Below are positions 15,001-25,032 of a stretch of DNA of 64,000 bases, piece by piece. The stretch's first letter is position 1; every line of letters starts with the position of its first letter. Source of the DNA: Berghia stephanieae (taxonomy: Eukaryota; Mollusca; Gastropoda; Nudibranchia; Aeolidiidae); assembly GCA_034508935.3 (NCBI GenBank), contig CM067444.1:57373988-57437987 (forward strand), in the 5' to 3' direction. The notes under the pieces were generated by a model. The model did not search any database. It saw nothing but the letters and a program-made list of their open reading frames with translations, and was not told where the DNA came from. The position numbers and the translations under genes are program-made.

Positions 15001-18000
15001 TAGAATCTCTAGATTTGTAAAATTTTACCTCGAGAATTAGTCATGAAAAACCCAAAGAATACTAGTTTTTCATGGGCTGCCATGGATTTAATAATGAAAC
15101 ATAATCCGAAAACTGAGGGTCTGGCAGCAAAAAAAAAAAAAAAAGCTTATGAACTTTGTCCATACTATTACTCATTTTCGGATTCTTTTTCTTTTAAAAA
15201 ATTTTTTTGGGGGGGGGAGTCATTTGTCATCCTTGAACCCAAAGAAACTGGTGTAAGTTAGATCTCTTCTTGATTACGGTTTCCCCAAATACACAAATTC
15301 CTCGAACCATATTAATCTTTGTACATGATTTCTTTGAGCTACTGTTTTCGCGAATATTTGTTACATACATGTCCCAAGAGGTTCAAGGAAAATGTTTGAG
15401 TGAACTATAACTCTTTGCGGTCTTTTTGTGTTAACATTTTTTTTTTTTTACAAAAATAGCCTCATAGATAGACTCATTGTTTATTGCTTTTTGAAGATTT
15501 GCTTTCGTCCTCATGGACTGATCCTATCTATTCCTTCATTTTACCTCTGCCCCTCTGTGATAATTTAGTTTACACCTGTGAATAATAACAAGAGCTGATA
15601 TTGATTCAGGGTGTCCAGGGAAGTCTTATTTTAACAAGGATTGTCTTTTTTTTATTGCGTATAAAACGCTGTGGGATGGCAAGAATTGATAAAATACCTG
15701 GTAGGAAATTTCACTTCGAGGTAAGAAATTTTAAGGTTGGATTTCCCTGGACACCCTGTGATTGTATATGGTAATTGGAGACGGCATAGGTTATTTAGTT
15801 GTTTTTTTCCCCTCATTCTTTTCATCTTTCATATTCTGTATTTCAGGGTTTTGGACAACAGGTTATCAGGCCCAGCTACCTTCTTTCATCGTCAGTCATG
15901 GACTTCTATAAAGGTAAGAACTGATTGTTTCTTTACCAGCAACATAGGTGATAAACAGACACATTTCTTCAAACTGATCAGCTGTAGTTAAAAATGTTAT
16001 GAACTACAAGTTAATTTATGCTTTCTTATATCTATATGGCTACGTAGATGCACAAGTTTTTTATAATTTAAAGTAAAATTGTGTCTCTTTTCTGTGGATT
16101 GAAAAATGTTTATTTTGTTTGCATTTTAAAAAATTTTATCCATTGCTTTTTTTTTCCAGCTATTGGGCAACATGTTGTCTTGGCACCAAATTTTGTCAGA
16201 ATCGATCCTGAAAAAGTTGGCATTTTCTGGTTTACTGAATCGTTATATTGTGGTTGGTTTGGTTAATTCACACATCAACAGGGAAGCCCTTCAAAAGTGC
16301 AAAGTGGTATGTAGTCTGCTGCGTTTAAAAAAATTTTTTTTATTGTATCTTGTTTTTGCTTTTCTCTTTCCAAAATCCTCTTTTTGTTGTCAATGTAATG
16401 TAAACAAATATTCCATCTACTATCTCACCACTGTCAATTAAAATAGAAAGAGGTGGGGGAGGGGGGGGGGGGGGTGAATTTCCTTTGCCGGCTATAGAAA
16501 TCTTGCTGTGGCCTTTACAGAGATGCCAACTATTATAAAAATTATAAATGGTGCCAAAATGAAACTATTAAAGAATCGTGTGTTTTTGACAAGGTGCCAC
16601 TTTCCTTGTATTGATTGAGCTTAAGATTATTTATTTATGCAGTGTACCACACTGTGAATGATGTGCAATTATATTACTAATGAAATGGGGACCACACTGG
16701 AATTCACACATTTTTTTTTGTAAATAAATACTCAGTTCTGATTCTAGAGTTTGGTATCTCTGCCATGTAGCTTTCGTGTCCTTGTAATGTAATGAGGTCG
16801 CGGGTGGTTGGATGGGAGCATCACCCTTGAATCATATACCTATGATGTTCGCATGGGTGTACGATCCGATAGTGATGTCGTTTCTTCTTCTCTTTACTAG
16901 CCTATCCTGCTTCTTTGGTTTGTGATTGTATTTTTGACAGGGGATATTTTTTTTTCTGTAAATCTTCTGCCTGTTTGTTCTTGGTTATTTATAATTTAGC
17001 TTATGATATCTTTAGGTTATGATTTTGATTTACATTTGTACTATTTTTGTTAGATTGCTTGTTTTGTTGTTTCAGCGGTCTCTCATATAACCTCAATTGT
17101 GTTGGAAGAGACCTAAAGCAACAAACAAACAAAAAAAATGTAATGAGGCCTTTTCAGTTTTCTAGAACCTATCTTTTGTGGGGAAAAGGTCGGATGGATC
17201 TACCTCTTTGTGAGGAATAGCAATGAGAATTATTATTTTTAAATCAGCTCTAAGCCATATTAGTGTTATTTGTTAAATTTTTTGAACATTTGAATGTATC
17301 TCCTCTTAGCCGAGATCCTCTGAATATGTCTGGCTAAATTTTTTAGGATAGAAAGATTCCTTGTGGAATCTATTTCAGTTCCTTGAGCTTGTCCTATTTG
17401 TCATAATTATTACAGATATTAAAAGGTCATAGATTTAGTGAACCAGGGCAGAAATTAAATTAAACTTAGCATTTACACCTGAGCAGAGCCGTAATAATGA
17501 ATTTGGCAATTCCCTTGTTTCCCCAGATAATTTCCACATTCCCCAAGGCTTGGTTTGCCAGTTTGGATGGGGATTCCACTCTTCCACAGCTTGAAAACTT
17601 GTGTCGATATTTGGTGGGAGCTGCAGATACTTTACACAAGGCATCACTTCGAGAGACAGATAGAGGACGCCAGGAGGGGAGGTACCAATTTATGGAATTA
17701 AAACTAATAGAATTACATAATTTAAAATTTAGAATAACGAAAAAGTTTGTGATCTGATCATATAATATGAACAAGACTTGGCTGTAATTTCAAAATGTTA
17801 ACTCAGTTTGAGCTTTTTGCCTCATGAACTTTTAACTGACGTGCAATGACAAATAGAAGAGAAAAAAAACGTCCTTTTCAATAAGCCTAGAGCCTTCATT
17901 TAAAATAATCTTATTGTAATTTTAAATAAAATAATCTATTTAACATTAACAGAAAATGCTAGAAACTCAGGTATTTACTTTGACAACAATTGATCAGTGC

Positions 18001-19045
18001 TTCAGGAAAAGTTTTATATATCAAGAAAGAATGCAGTGCCATAATTGAGTCTTCTCCTTTGGCAGCAAAGTTACAAAATGATATCCCAACTCAGTGATAA
18101 TTATTTGAATTGTCGTCACAGATCAAGATCTAAATCAATCTTGCACTTTACAGCCTTATCTGCCTCTATAAGTGCCTCAACTTGCGTCATGTGGTCATTT
18201 GATTTTAAACATCATGGTTATTGCTGGTTTTTTTTCTTTGTTGTCACATCAAACATTTTGCAACCTGAAAACGTAGACAAATTGATAAACAATCCATTAA
18301 TTCTAATTTACATATTTCCATGCTTTTATGTAAAGTCATAATATGCATTAGTTTTTGGGACAGTCTTCATTCTTTGTAATTTGAGTCATCAACGAAGTAA
18401 AAATTTTAATTTAAACTATAAATTTGTCTTGTAGAGATTCAATATCAACAATTTTATCTTTTACCAAAAGTATCACATCACTGTCCACAGTGTCATCATA
18501 TCATATCAATATTAAAGGACTCACAATTGGCCAATGATCCTGTTGAAATAAAATGCTGTAGTTACTGTAAAAAGTTATCTGAACAAATCAAATGATGAAT
18601 TATGTCGTATTTAAAATTGCTTATGTCAGTAATCATTGAATTCTTAAAACCATTTTAAAGTGTCAGCAGTTTTAATACAACTTAAAAGAGAAGAATTTGA
18701 TTTTATTATTATTTATCCAAAACTGGAAAGTGAAATATATAACTGTTAACAATCATACATTCAAATATAAAATTTAAATGAAAAGAAGAAATATCTTTAA
18801 ATAATACAATTTATACTTCAAGATTGACAGTTTACAACTTTAACTTTATATACACCAATATTGAGGGGGAACAAATGAAAAAATTCACCTGCATTTTTCT
18901 TTTTTTACTTAATTTTGATATTGCTTTTTTTTTTTTCTCCAGAGAATTGATAAAACAGATCAGCAAGCATTTGGTGAACATCCATGCTATGGACCATGCA
19001 ATGAGTCTGGCTAATCGCTTCAGTTTTCCTTTACATCATGTGTGA
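134..19045 (+). CDS. PAXBP1: PAXBP1 (GCFC1) orthologue, 3' 17 exons; 5' end outside window
   Basis: GCFC-family nuclear protein. In vertebrates PAXBP1 links PAX3/PAX7 to histone methylation machinery, and the family is also tied to spliceosome disassembly. Exons I place by splice signals, phase and similarity: 134-233, 828-960, 1387-1502, 2686-2756, 3194-3372, 3933-4122, 7984-8101, 9476-9557, 10378-10493, 11147-11346, 12300-12447, 13900-14018, 14827-14903, 15847-15913, 16160-16306, 17527-17681, 18943-19045. All phases agree and give 706 residues without a break; human PAXBP1 is about 917, so the missing N-terminal part lies upstream of base 1. Diagnostic pieces: GEIPDAKTIHYIRKQRQMAR, YIGLCMPKLLNP, TLDDDVFMPMYP, GLLNRYIVVGLVNS, QLENLCRYLV, MDHAMSLANRF. 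The C-terminus stops sooner after the DHAMS motif than in human. GCFC2 is the alternative paralogue, but similarity along the whole length favours PAXBP1. Confidence 0.94.
2246..2525. repeat. Dispersed repeat G, copy 1
   Basis: Shares TAAAAGTCAAAACATGATCA, CCTCTGGATAC and ATGCGTCATTA with 24523-24830. No terminal repeats or coding frame; class unknown. Confidence 0.6.
2991..3152. repeat. ATT microsatellite
   Basis: About 160 bases of imperfect ATT repeats, immediately before PAXBP1 exon 5. Other simple runs: C at 14600, 55624 and 60177; G at 16451; GT at 52679; GA at 62546; GGT/ATG at 28414. Confidence 0.9.
3194..4122 (+). CDS. PAXBP1: PAXBP1 exons 5-6: coiled-coil region
   Basis: Exon 3194-3372 ends at donor GTATGA inside an open frame that runs on for another 45 codons. 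I chose this donor rather than GTTTCG at 3431 because only it is in phase with exon 3933-4122. It joins AVRKNLEER to LSIVDSVYRTHKLEYD, matching the vertebrate KKQLKDRLDSMKELHKTN. The second exon holds YRFFQELRGYVRDLVDCLNE, the best conserved part of this region. The 3.8-kb intron after it carries a SINE and an R1 copy. Confidence 0.88.
5512..5815 (+). repeat. SINE-A (tRNA-derived), full copy
   Basis: Head GGCCATGTGGTCTTGTGGTA (A box) and CCTGGGTTCGAGGC (B box); middle TGAGTCCTTGGAAAAGACT and AAATGAGTACCTGGCCGT; end GGGACCCTTTGTAAAGCG and GCGCTATATAAAAGCTC. The tRNA-like head gives an internal RNA polymerase III promoter. Confidence 0.82.
6209..6703 (+). repeat. R1 element copy (dispersed ~0.5-kb retroposon)
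   Basis: R1 begins CTGGGTGGGGTTCCTGACC in full copies and ends in a hairpin plus an A/C-rich tail. This copy lacks the first bases. It is flanked by the exact 12-bp duplication AAATTGCTGCTG (6197-6208, 6704-6715), so it moved by target-primed insertion, presumably using a LINE's machinery. No coding frame or tRNA-like A/B boxes are evident. Confidence 0.8.
7380..7570 (+). repeat. Possible SINE with LINE-like tail
   Basis: A diverged tRNA-like start (TGGTCTAGGATAGTCAGTAA) leads to GACGCTATAGAAATATGAAA and an ATT-rich end. No duplication was found, so this is tentative. Confidence 0.4.
7984..10493 (+). CDS. PAXBP1: PAXBP1 exons 7-9: basic linker, GC-AG intron at the end
   Basis: Exons 7984-8101, 9476-9557 and 10378-10493. 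They encode PILQDLEQRMNILLKMRASR, the basic VADREARRSRRRRLRE stretch (a likely nuclear localisation signal) and ISSDDEESSQ, matching the vertebrate LSSDDEETS. The last exon has no usable GT donor. Phase requires it to end at 10493 before GCAAGT, so the following intron is of the GC-AG class. Confidence 0.87.
8165..8600. repeat. Local direct repeat in a PAXBP1 intron
   Basis: About 110 bases near 8184-8305 recur near 8470-8600; both hold GTGATTTAATTGTGTACTT and GATTGGTTCTCAAAATAG. Diverged by several percent or more. Confidence 0.6.
9734..10256 (+). repeat. R1 element copy, full length
   Basis: Complete copy with duplication GATGTGAGTACC (9722-9733) and GATGTGAATACC (10257-10268). The 3' hairpin is GGCGCT/AGCGCC around 10199-10232, and the tail is AAAACCCTTAAAAAC. 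It lies in the PAXBP1 intron before exon 9. Confidence 0.82.
10773..11066 (+). repeat. SINE-A, full copy
   Basis: Same parts as 5512-5815, with B box GGGTTCGAGCC intact. It lies between PAXBP1 exons 9 and 10. Confidence 0.8.
11147..19045 (+). CDS. PAXBP1: PAXBP1 exons 10-17: GCFC domain
   Basis: Eight exons form the conserved C-terminal domain. Landmarks in order: FADIDVVKENFERWKFKY, YIGLCMPKLLNPFIRIELL, PSIVEKVLVPKIT, NVWDPMSTQQTSRLV, RTLDDDVFMPMYP, FFHRQSWTSIKLLGN, LENLCRYLVGAADTLH and LVNIHAMDHAMSLA. These follow the vertebrate protein without gaps larger than a few residues. The stop at 19043-19045 is followed within about 110 bases by AATAAA signals. Confidence 0.92.
11594..11935 (+). 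repeat. R2 element copy (342 bp)
   Basis: Head GCGGGTGGTTGGATGGGAGC; 3' hairpin GGTCTCT/AGAGACC followed by CTAAAGCAACAAAAC. Exact 12-bp duplication AATCTCCATCCG (11582-11593, 11936-11947). Body nearly identical to 16798-17136, so the insertions are recent relative to R1. Confidence 0.82.
12601..12822 (-). repeat. SINE-B (tRNA-derived) copy
   Basis: Read on the minus strand, a tRNA-like head (TAGCTCAGTAGGGTGCTCAC) is followed by a body ending in AAACCAGGATAAACTCTGGC. Further copies: 30616-30883 (-), 58641-58903 (-) and a partial 56330-56472 (+). Confidence 0.65.
15607..15758. mobile_element. 152-bp MITE with 16-bp perfect TIR
   Basis: CAGGGTGTCCAGGGAA at the left and its exact reverse complement TTCCCTGGACACCCTG at the right. 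TGATT flanks both sides (15602-15606 and 15759-15763). CAGGGTGTCC is typical of hAT-like ends, but a 5-bp duplication is not. It lies in a PAXBP1 intron. Confidence 0.72.
16798..17136 (+). repeat. R2 element copy (339 bp)
   Basis: Same head, body and hairpin as 11594-11935, with an exact 12-bp duplication AATGTAATGAGG (16786-16797, 17137-17148). Only small length changes separate the two copies, mostly in the A-rich tail. Confidence 0.82.
17682..18942. other. Last PAXBP1 intron, nothing recognised
   Basis: AT-rich sequence with no convincing repeat, frame or RNA. The donor is AG|GTACCA and the acceptor a T/C-rich tract ending CTCCAG. Confidence 0.6.
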
Positions 19046-19148
19046 TGTCCAAATGTATACCAGCTAACTGAATTATTAGAATCTGGTTTTCACAACAAGG
19101 CATTATTGGAATGTGAATGGTTTTATTTTTTATCAAAATTTAATTGAA

Positions 19149-19158
19149 AATAAATAAA
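19149..19158 (+). promoter_or_regulatory. Probable PAXBP1 poly(A) signal
   Basis: Two overlapping AATAAA hexamers (19149 and 19153) lie 104 bases after the PAXBP1 stop. The placement is good for a short 3' UTR. No transcript end can be seen directly. Confidence 0.5.
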
Positions 19159-19189
19159 ATTTCCTTTCTTTATCCGTAGTGGAAATTTG

Positions 19190-19365
19190 TCTTTAGGGTC
19201 TATTCCAAGGGAAGACTGGAATAACCCAGGCATCAGCCACCGTGCAGTGCTACAAATTGAGCTATGGTGAGGGGACTTGCTCAGGGCCACACAGCGTAAT
19301 GGGTATTCAAACTCTGTACTTTTTGAGTATGAAGCAAAGACCTTACTGCTGAGCCATCAAATCAG
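19190..19365 (-). repeat. SINE-C, tRNA-like head
   Basis: The minus strand reads GATGGCTCAGCAGTAAGGTC (A box) and then AGAGTTTGAATACCCATTAC (B box), followed by GTGTGGCCCTGAGCAAGTCC. A single copy, just past the PAXBP1 poly(A) signals. Confidence 0.55.
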
Positions 19366-19495
19366 AGATGGGGGTTGGATTAAATGTGGCTTCTGGATAC
19401 TTTATCTCTCTGTTGAATCATTATGAAAGATACAATGCCATACATTTCAATCAGGCTATGATTATTAAAAACTGAAAGATAAAGATCTGAACAAG

Positions 19496-19700
19496 TTTTG
19501 TTTGAAAGGTGCCAGACAAAGCAAGAAAGAAAAATTCAAGAGAAAAAAAAAACATCCCAAAAAATCTATTGGCCTCGAGGTCGATTGATTTTTTTTTTTT
19601 TTTCTTGTGTTTTTCTTTCTTGCTTTGTCTGGCACTTTTCATACACACTTGTTCAAATCTTTTTGTTGCACCGGTGCCTGCTCTTTAATTTCTTAATTGG
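19496..19700. repeat. Fold-back repeat (inverted pair of a SINE tail)
   Basis: Left arm GTGCCAGACAAAGCAAGAAA and right arm CTTTCTTGCTTTGTCTGGCA are inverted copies around a centre with CCTCGAGGTCGA. A relative lies at 21497-21737, and a single right arm with a B-box-like start is at about 40030-40165. Confidence 0.65.
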
Positions 19701-20339
19701 ATGTTTTTAAATACTGAAGCTGATTTAATCTTGATGAATCATAGTTTACCTGGCACATATCCAAATAAAATCTGAATTTACAATGCTTTATTTTATTTTT
19801 AAATCCATTAAAAATCTGATTTCAATTTTAAATATATTGTGGTGGACATTTTTTCTGGAAATATTTTAATATCTTTATAGTGGGTTGTTGATTCAGGGGT
19901 TTTTACCTTAAAATTAAGATTTTGTGAAGGTAAAATAAAGATTTTTGGTTCAGGGCTTGTGTCATGTCAGCTTAATTTTTTTTAAAAATCAAAATGAGTC
20001 AAAGATAATTATAATTCGAACACAATTGTTCTCTGATTGTAATTATATTATGTTGTACAAATAAATGTTTTGTAAATTTAATAAATTAATGTTAATCTAT
20101 GAATATTTTTGTTCTTTTTTTTTTTATCCTTTCAATGATATGTAAGTGTCAATATATATGTTATGCTCAATTTGTTTGCTTAGGCAGCATGGGTGATTCC
20201 TGTCAACATCGGACGTTTGTTTGTTGGAATATCTATTTTCCCCCATAGAATGTCTAGATAGTTCTAACATTGTTGCGCATTTGGGTGTAAATTTAAACAA
20301 AATATATTTTGTAACCATCAAAATGATCTATTGGCAGTG

Positions 20340-21292
20340 TTAACTCACTCAACCCTAACACCGACTATATCCGTAGTTTACCCGGGTTACTTTTACCCCA
20401 TGCCTCTGGGTGGGGTTCCTGACCTCCCATAGTGGGCAGGGAGGTACATACTGTGTCTTCTATACCCCTATATCTTGTTTTCCAACATGCTTTCTGTCTT
20501 TGTCTTGGAATGAGATTACTTGGGGTTTTTTCCTGGCCCTGGTCGGAGTCCTGGATCGATAGTGATGTCGTTCTCTTCCTTATGCTCTGCTTCTTGTTTG
20601 GATGTATTTGACAGGGATATTTTTCTAATCTTTGCGTTGTTCTAGTATTATAGTTTAGCTATATAGGTTAGATTGATTTACTTTTGTCTTTTGTAGATTG
20701 CTGTTTTTTTTCAGGCTTCATATACATTTGTGTTGAAGAACTAGCATAACAGGAACGGTCAAATGCATGTTATTTTGAGGGTGATATTTTTTGCTTGTAA
20801 TCATCTCTCTGTTATGTATTATTATATTTGTTATTTTTAATGTATAATGTAAGCATTTGAGTGTGTTCCTCTTTGTTGGATTTTGTTCTTGTGTCCGGAT
20901 GAGACATAGGTGATCTCAAACTAAGTACATTGGTTGTATGCTCTTGGAATCTACATCTGATCCCTTTTTGTTCCCAGTTCCCCTTTGTCTTACTTTCTCT
21001 TGGGTGCTTCAATTGTAATTCTAGAACTTTTTACTATTCCATTTTCTTCCTTTTTACTGGCGCTGATATAACCTAAATGTGTTGCAAGCGCCGTAAAAAC
21101 CTTAAAAACCAAAAAAAAAAAAAAAACATACCCCATGCCTATTTATTACATTTTAATGAGACAAATTATAGGCGTAGTATCAAAGCTATTTTTTTTTTTG
21201 TTTTTGCATGTTAATGATATTGAATAACTTCTAGGACATCCATTTTAAAATTTGCATTGAAAGACAAAAATCTGTAGGATTGAGTGAGTTAA
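20340..21292 (+). mobile_element. TTAA-flanked MITE (CTCACTCAACCCTA family), split by R1
   Basis: TTAA CTCACTCAACCCTA ... TAGGATTGAGTGAG TTAA. The R1 copy at 20406-21128 interrupts it with an exact 12-bp duplication TACCCCATGCCT (20394-20405 and 21129-21140). That R1 copy itself contains R2-like sequence. Confidence 0.82.
20406..21128 (+). repeat. R1 element copy with R2-like segment inside
   Basis: R1 head, body and tail are present, but bases about 20547-20755 match a degraded R2 body (GATAGTGATGTCGTT and following). So R2 entered R1, or the copy is a chimera. The whole is inserted in a TTAA MITE with an exact 12-bp duplication. Confidence 0.75.
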
Positions 21293-21354
21293 TATGGAAC
21301 TTTGAGGTGGTTTCAGACGAGACTAAGGAGGGAATGCTTATTGATATACTTCTG

Positions 21355-22903
21355 ACCTCTCTTGATATCTTTGTTATAGTTATCATGTGCTTGCTAGCTT
21401 GGTCTTAATAGTTTGACTATATTCTATTGTCTTTTATATAGGCGCTGAAATGACATACAAGTGTTGCAACCGCTATAAAACGCTTTTAAAAAGAACAAAA
21501 ATGTTCTGAACAAGTGTTTATGAAAGGTGCCTGACAAGCAAGAAAGAAAAATACAAGAAAAAAAACATCCCAAAAAATCATGTCGACCTCAACTGGGGAT
21601 CGATCCCCAGTCGAGGTCAACTGGTTTTTTGGGATAGTTTTTTTCTTGTATTTTTCTTTCTTGCTTTGGCACCTTTCATACACACTTGTTCAGTTCTTTA
21701 TCTTACACAGGTGCCTGCTCCTTAATTTCTTAATTTGATATTTACATAAATATTCCCTTGTCAGATCACTAGAGTTATAGAAAGAGGTCAAATTTATGGA
21801 TGTATTGTTCGTGGATGGACCTTTTCGAGTTTGACTCGCACTGTGAGCCAGGGTGGTGTCTTTTGACCTCCCATGGTGGGCAGGAGGTCACTTGCTATGT
21901 CTTCCCCCTATATTTGGTTTCTGAGTTGCTTCCTGTCTATGTCTTGGAATGGGATTACTTGGTTTTGTCCTGGCCCTTGCCAGAGTCCTTGGCTGAAAGA
22001 GAAACAGTCAAATGTATAGTGTTAGTTTTGGGTGGTGATATATTTTTTTTGTCAAATATTGAATCTGAAAGAGACGCTTATTTTCTATATATTATTTAAA
22101 TTTCTTAAATTTCATTAACTGGTTTGAATTCTATCAGTCAGAACACTAATTCAATCAATAGTTCTGCACCATGACAAATTGTTGGACAAAAATATTTTAC
22201 CATACGTGAATGAAAATCACCCCCAATTTGTCATAATTTATTGAACCCAAGACGTCTTAACAAGTTAATGACCTTTAGGTAAATCTACCAAATAAGACGA
22301 CTAGCCTCGATTAGGATTTGATGAAGAAATTAATGTTTCCGACAGCATCCATTCATAGATCCGTTGTCAAAACTCAGCGGATTGGGTGGGGTCTTTGACC
22401 TCTAATGGGGACAAGAAGTCATTTGCTGTGTCTTCTATCCCCTTATATCAGTTTTCTGAGTTGCTTTCTGTATCTGTCTTGGAATGGGATTACTTGATTT
22501 TGTCCTGGCCTTTGCCAGAGTCCTTAGCTGAGAGGGAAACAGTCAAATATTATTAGTTTTGGGAGATGACTTTTTCCCCCTTGTTAATCATCTCTCTGTT
22601 ATGTTTTTGAATATGTTCTGTACACATTTGAGCGTATTTCTCTTGGTGGGATCCTGTGCTGGTGTCTGGATGAAACTTTTCGGTGATCTCAAACTAAGTA
22701 CACTGATAGTGATAGTGCGCTCTTGGAAGAATCTACATCTATTCCCTATTTGAACCAGTCTTCTTTGTCTTACTTTTTATTGGGTAGCCTACCTTTACTT
22801 GTAATTCCAGAAATCTTTCACTACCTCATTTTTCTTCCTTTTTTACGAGCGCTTACTTAAATGTGTCGCAAACGCCGTAAACCCCTTAGTGACTAAGACA
22901 AAC
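21355..22903 (+). repeat. Three R1 copies: tail only, head only, full length
   Basis: 21355-21490 retains the 3' hairpin and tail. 21846-22057 retains the head and 5' body. 22384-22903 is nearly full length, flanked by AAACTCAGCGG on both sides. Between the first two lies a fold-back SINE pair (21497-21737). Confidence 0.7.
21497..21737. repeat. Fold-back repeat with palindromic centre
   Basis: Arms of about 90 bases (AGAAAGAAAAATACAAGAAA and its inverse) surround CTGGGGATCGATCCCCAG, a perfect palindrome, and GTCGACCTCAACTGG/CCAGTCGAGGTCAACTGG. The right arm continues into a tail shared with 19496-19700. Confidence 0.65.
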
Positions 22904-22965
22904 TCAGCGGTTGACTTTAAGCAAGTTTGACTTTATCCACTATAAATTGAACACATTTAGATGAT

Positions 22966-23870
22966 AATAATAATAATAATGCTGAAAACATATAGCGCTC
23001 TAACTCCGAGACACCAGACTCTAAGCGCTTAAATTACAAATTACTTTGGCTGAAACATACTCATTCACACACACAAGCATACACACAGACACACAATAGA
23101 AAACAGACAGACCTATCTTGCTTTTCATACCATCTACTAAAGACGAAACATGTTTTAAGCGAACGTTTAAAAATAGACAAAGATTCTTTTTCACGAATGC
23201 TCTGTAGTAAGGCGTTCCAAACAGAGGGTCTGAAATGAGAAAAGGATCTCATTCCAGCATTTTTTCCGTATTCGAGGGACAACTAGTTTGGTGGAATCAC
23301 GGGGCGGGGTTTTGAATATCTTTCAATTAGTTCCGAAATGTAGGAAGGGGCAGTACCTTCAAGACAACAATGCACTAAAACACAAGCTTTGAATTGAATC
23401 CTTTTCTGAACAGGCAGCCAATGCAGGTCATGAAGCAGGGGTCTGGCAGAATCGCACCTACGTTTCATGTCTGACAGCGCTGTTTTGGACAATCTGAAAA
23501 CGTCTCAGATTATATTGTGAAACGCCAAACAACAGAGCATTGCAATAATCCAATTTCGATAGTACGAGGGACACAACCAGGTGTTTGGTCACATCCTCAG
23601 ATATGAACCGTCTAATGGAAGCAGTCTTTTTTAGTTGGAAAAAAGAGAGATCTTACCAAATTATTAACCTGATGCTCCATCGACAGTCCAGAGTCAGAAT
23701 GTGCCAAGGTTTTTCACTTTATCAACAATCTGAATGGAGGCATCCCCAGCTTCAAATCTGTTTCACTTTTCAACTTCCTGTTCCCAACATACAGCAGCTC
23801 TGTAGTCTTATCATCATTCAGTTTCAGTATACTTCGGATACAATTCTTACTATCGGCTGATAATAATTAA
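22966..23870 (-). mobile_element. CR1/L2-like LINE 3' fragment, broken
   Basis: On the minus strand, several frames give the C-terminal part of a LINE reverse transcriptase: LNDDKTELLYVGNRKL, then LLHDLHWLPVQKRIQFKACV, GTAPSYISELIERYS and SFSHFRPSVWNALLQSIRE. These are typical of CR1/L2/Rex1-type elements. At least two frame changes occur; the 5' part is missing. An ATA-rich tail and a GCGCT/AGCGC pair mark the 3' end. Confidence 0.72.
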
Positions 23871-24522
23871 TAAATAAATAACAAGAGCTTTTATATAGCA
23901 CAGGATCCAGTAAATGGAAATCCATTGAGATCGTTCATATCAGTGCTGATCTAAACAGCTCAAATGTTTACGGATTATCAGAGATGGTAAGTTATTCTAG
24001 ACACGATAAGTAAACTTCATTGGGATAGCTCTCTTTTTTTTTTTTTTTTTTTTTTTTTGATTAAAAAAAACTCATGAAGCTGTGTTAAACAAACAAACAA
24101 AAAATATAAATATTCATGGAGACATAAGGCTCTTTTTTTTTTGCACACATTCTGGATATTTATCGGTCAAACATATTTTGTGTGCATTCACTAGGGAGAG
24201 GGGTAGCCGATAGCAGTGCTCTTTCTTGTTTTTTGTTTTATTTTTTGTTGTTGATGGTTTTGATTTGGATGGCTGTTTGGCATACTATACCTGTAAAGAA
24301 GATCTTCAGTTTATGCTTGCCCCTTCTCTCGTTCAATCTTATCCAGTTGTTACCCCAACAGACCAAATGCAACCAAGTTTTCACTACCTACAAGCCAATC
24401 GATAGTTACCCAATTTGAATGTTCCAGTACGAGCCTAAACTGGTCGCCATTACATGAAAGACGCACAATCCAAAAAGGCAAAGTCCTCTTTAAGGCCCGC
24501 CAGTTACTGACAACAATCCCAA

Positions 24523-24830
24523 TTGGATTCAGTAGTCTGATGTCACGCCGCCCGACAACGGCGACCATCTTGGTTCTAAACAAAGAAAATCATTACTTTT
24601 TATTCTTCAAGCTGGCTAGAACTATTCATATGTCTTGAGACCAGAATGTGTAAAAGTCAAAACATGATCAAGTTTATGTTTTTTCCCCTCTGGATACGCT
24701 TTTATGCCCGCCGGAGAAATATTTCATACGGGCGTCCGCCATTGTTCCGATAGTTTAGTGCCAGTGTTGCTAAGTTACCATGCGTCATTATGAAGGAAGT
24801 GACGTTACGACTATTGAATCCTATTGATAG
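24523..24830. repeat. Dispersed repeat G, copy 2
   Basis: Longer copy of the repeat at 2246-2525, retaining GC-rich bases (GCCGCCCGACAACGGCGACC) that copy 1 has lost. A possible promoter-like GC patch of an unidentified element. Confidence 0.6.
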
Positions 24831-25032
24831 CCTTACTCAAAACCGAAAGAAAACAGCACTCATACCAGGTCCCGCAGTCACGATTTAATGCTCATCTCAA
24901 CTCGTTTGTTTGTTTTTTCAAAGCACCCGCCAAACATGGAATTCTCTCCCGAAAACTTAAATATAACAAAAAAATAATGGTCAAATTGAATTTGACTGAG
25001 AAATCGATAAAATCAAAATGAAGGCTTAGGCT

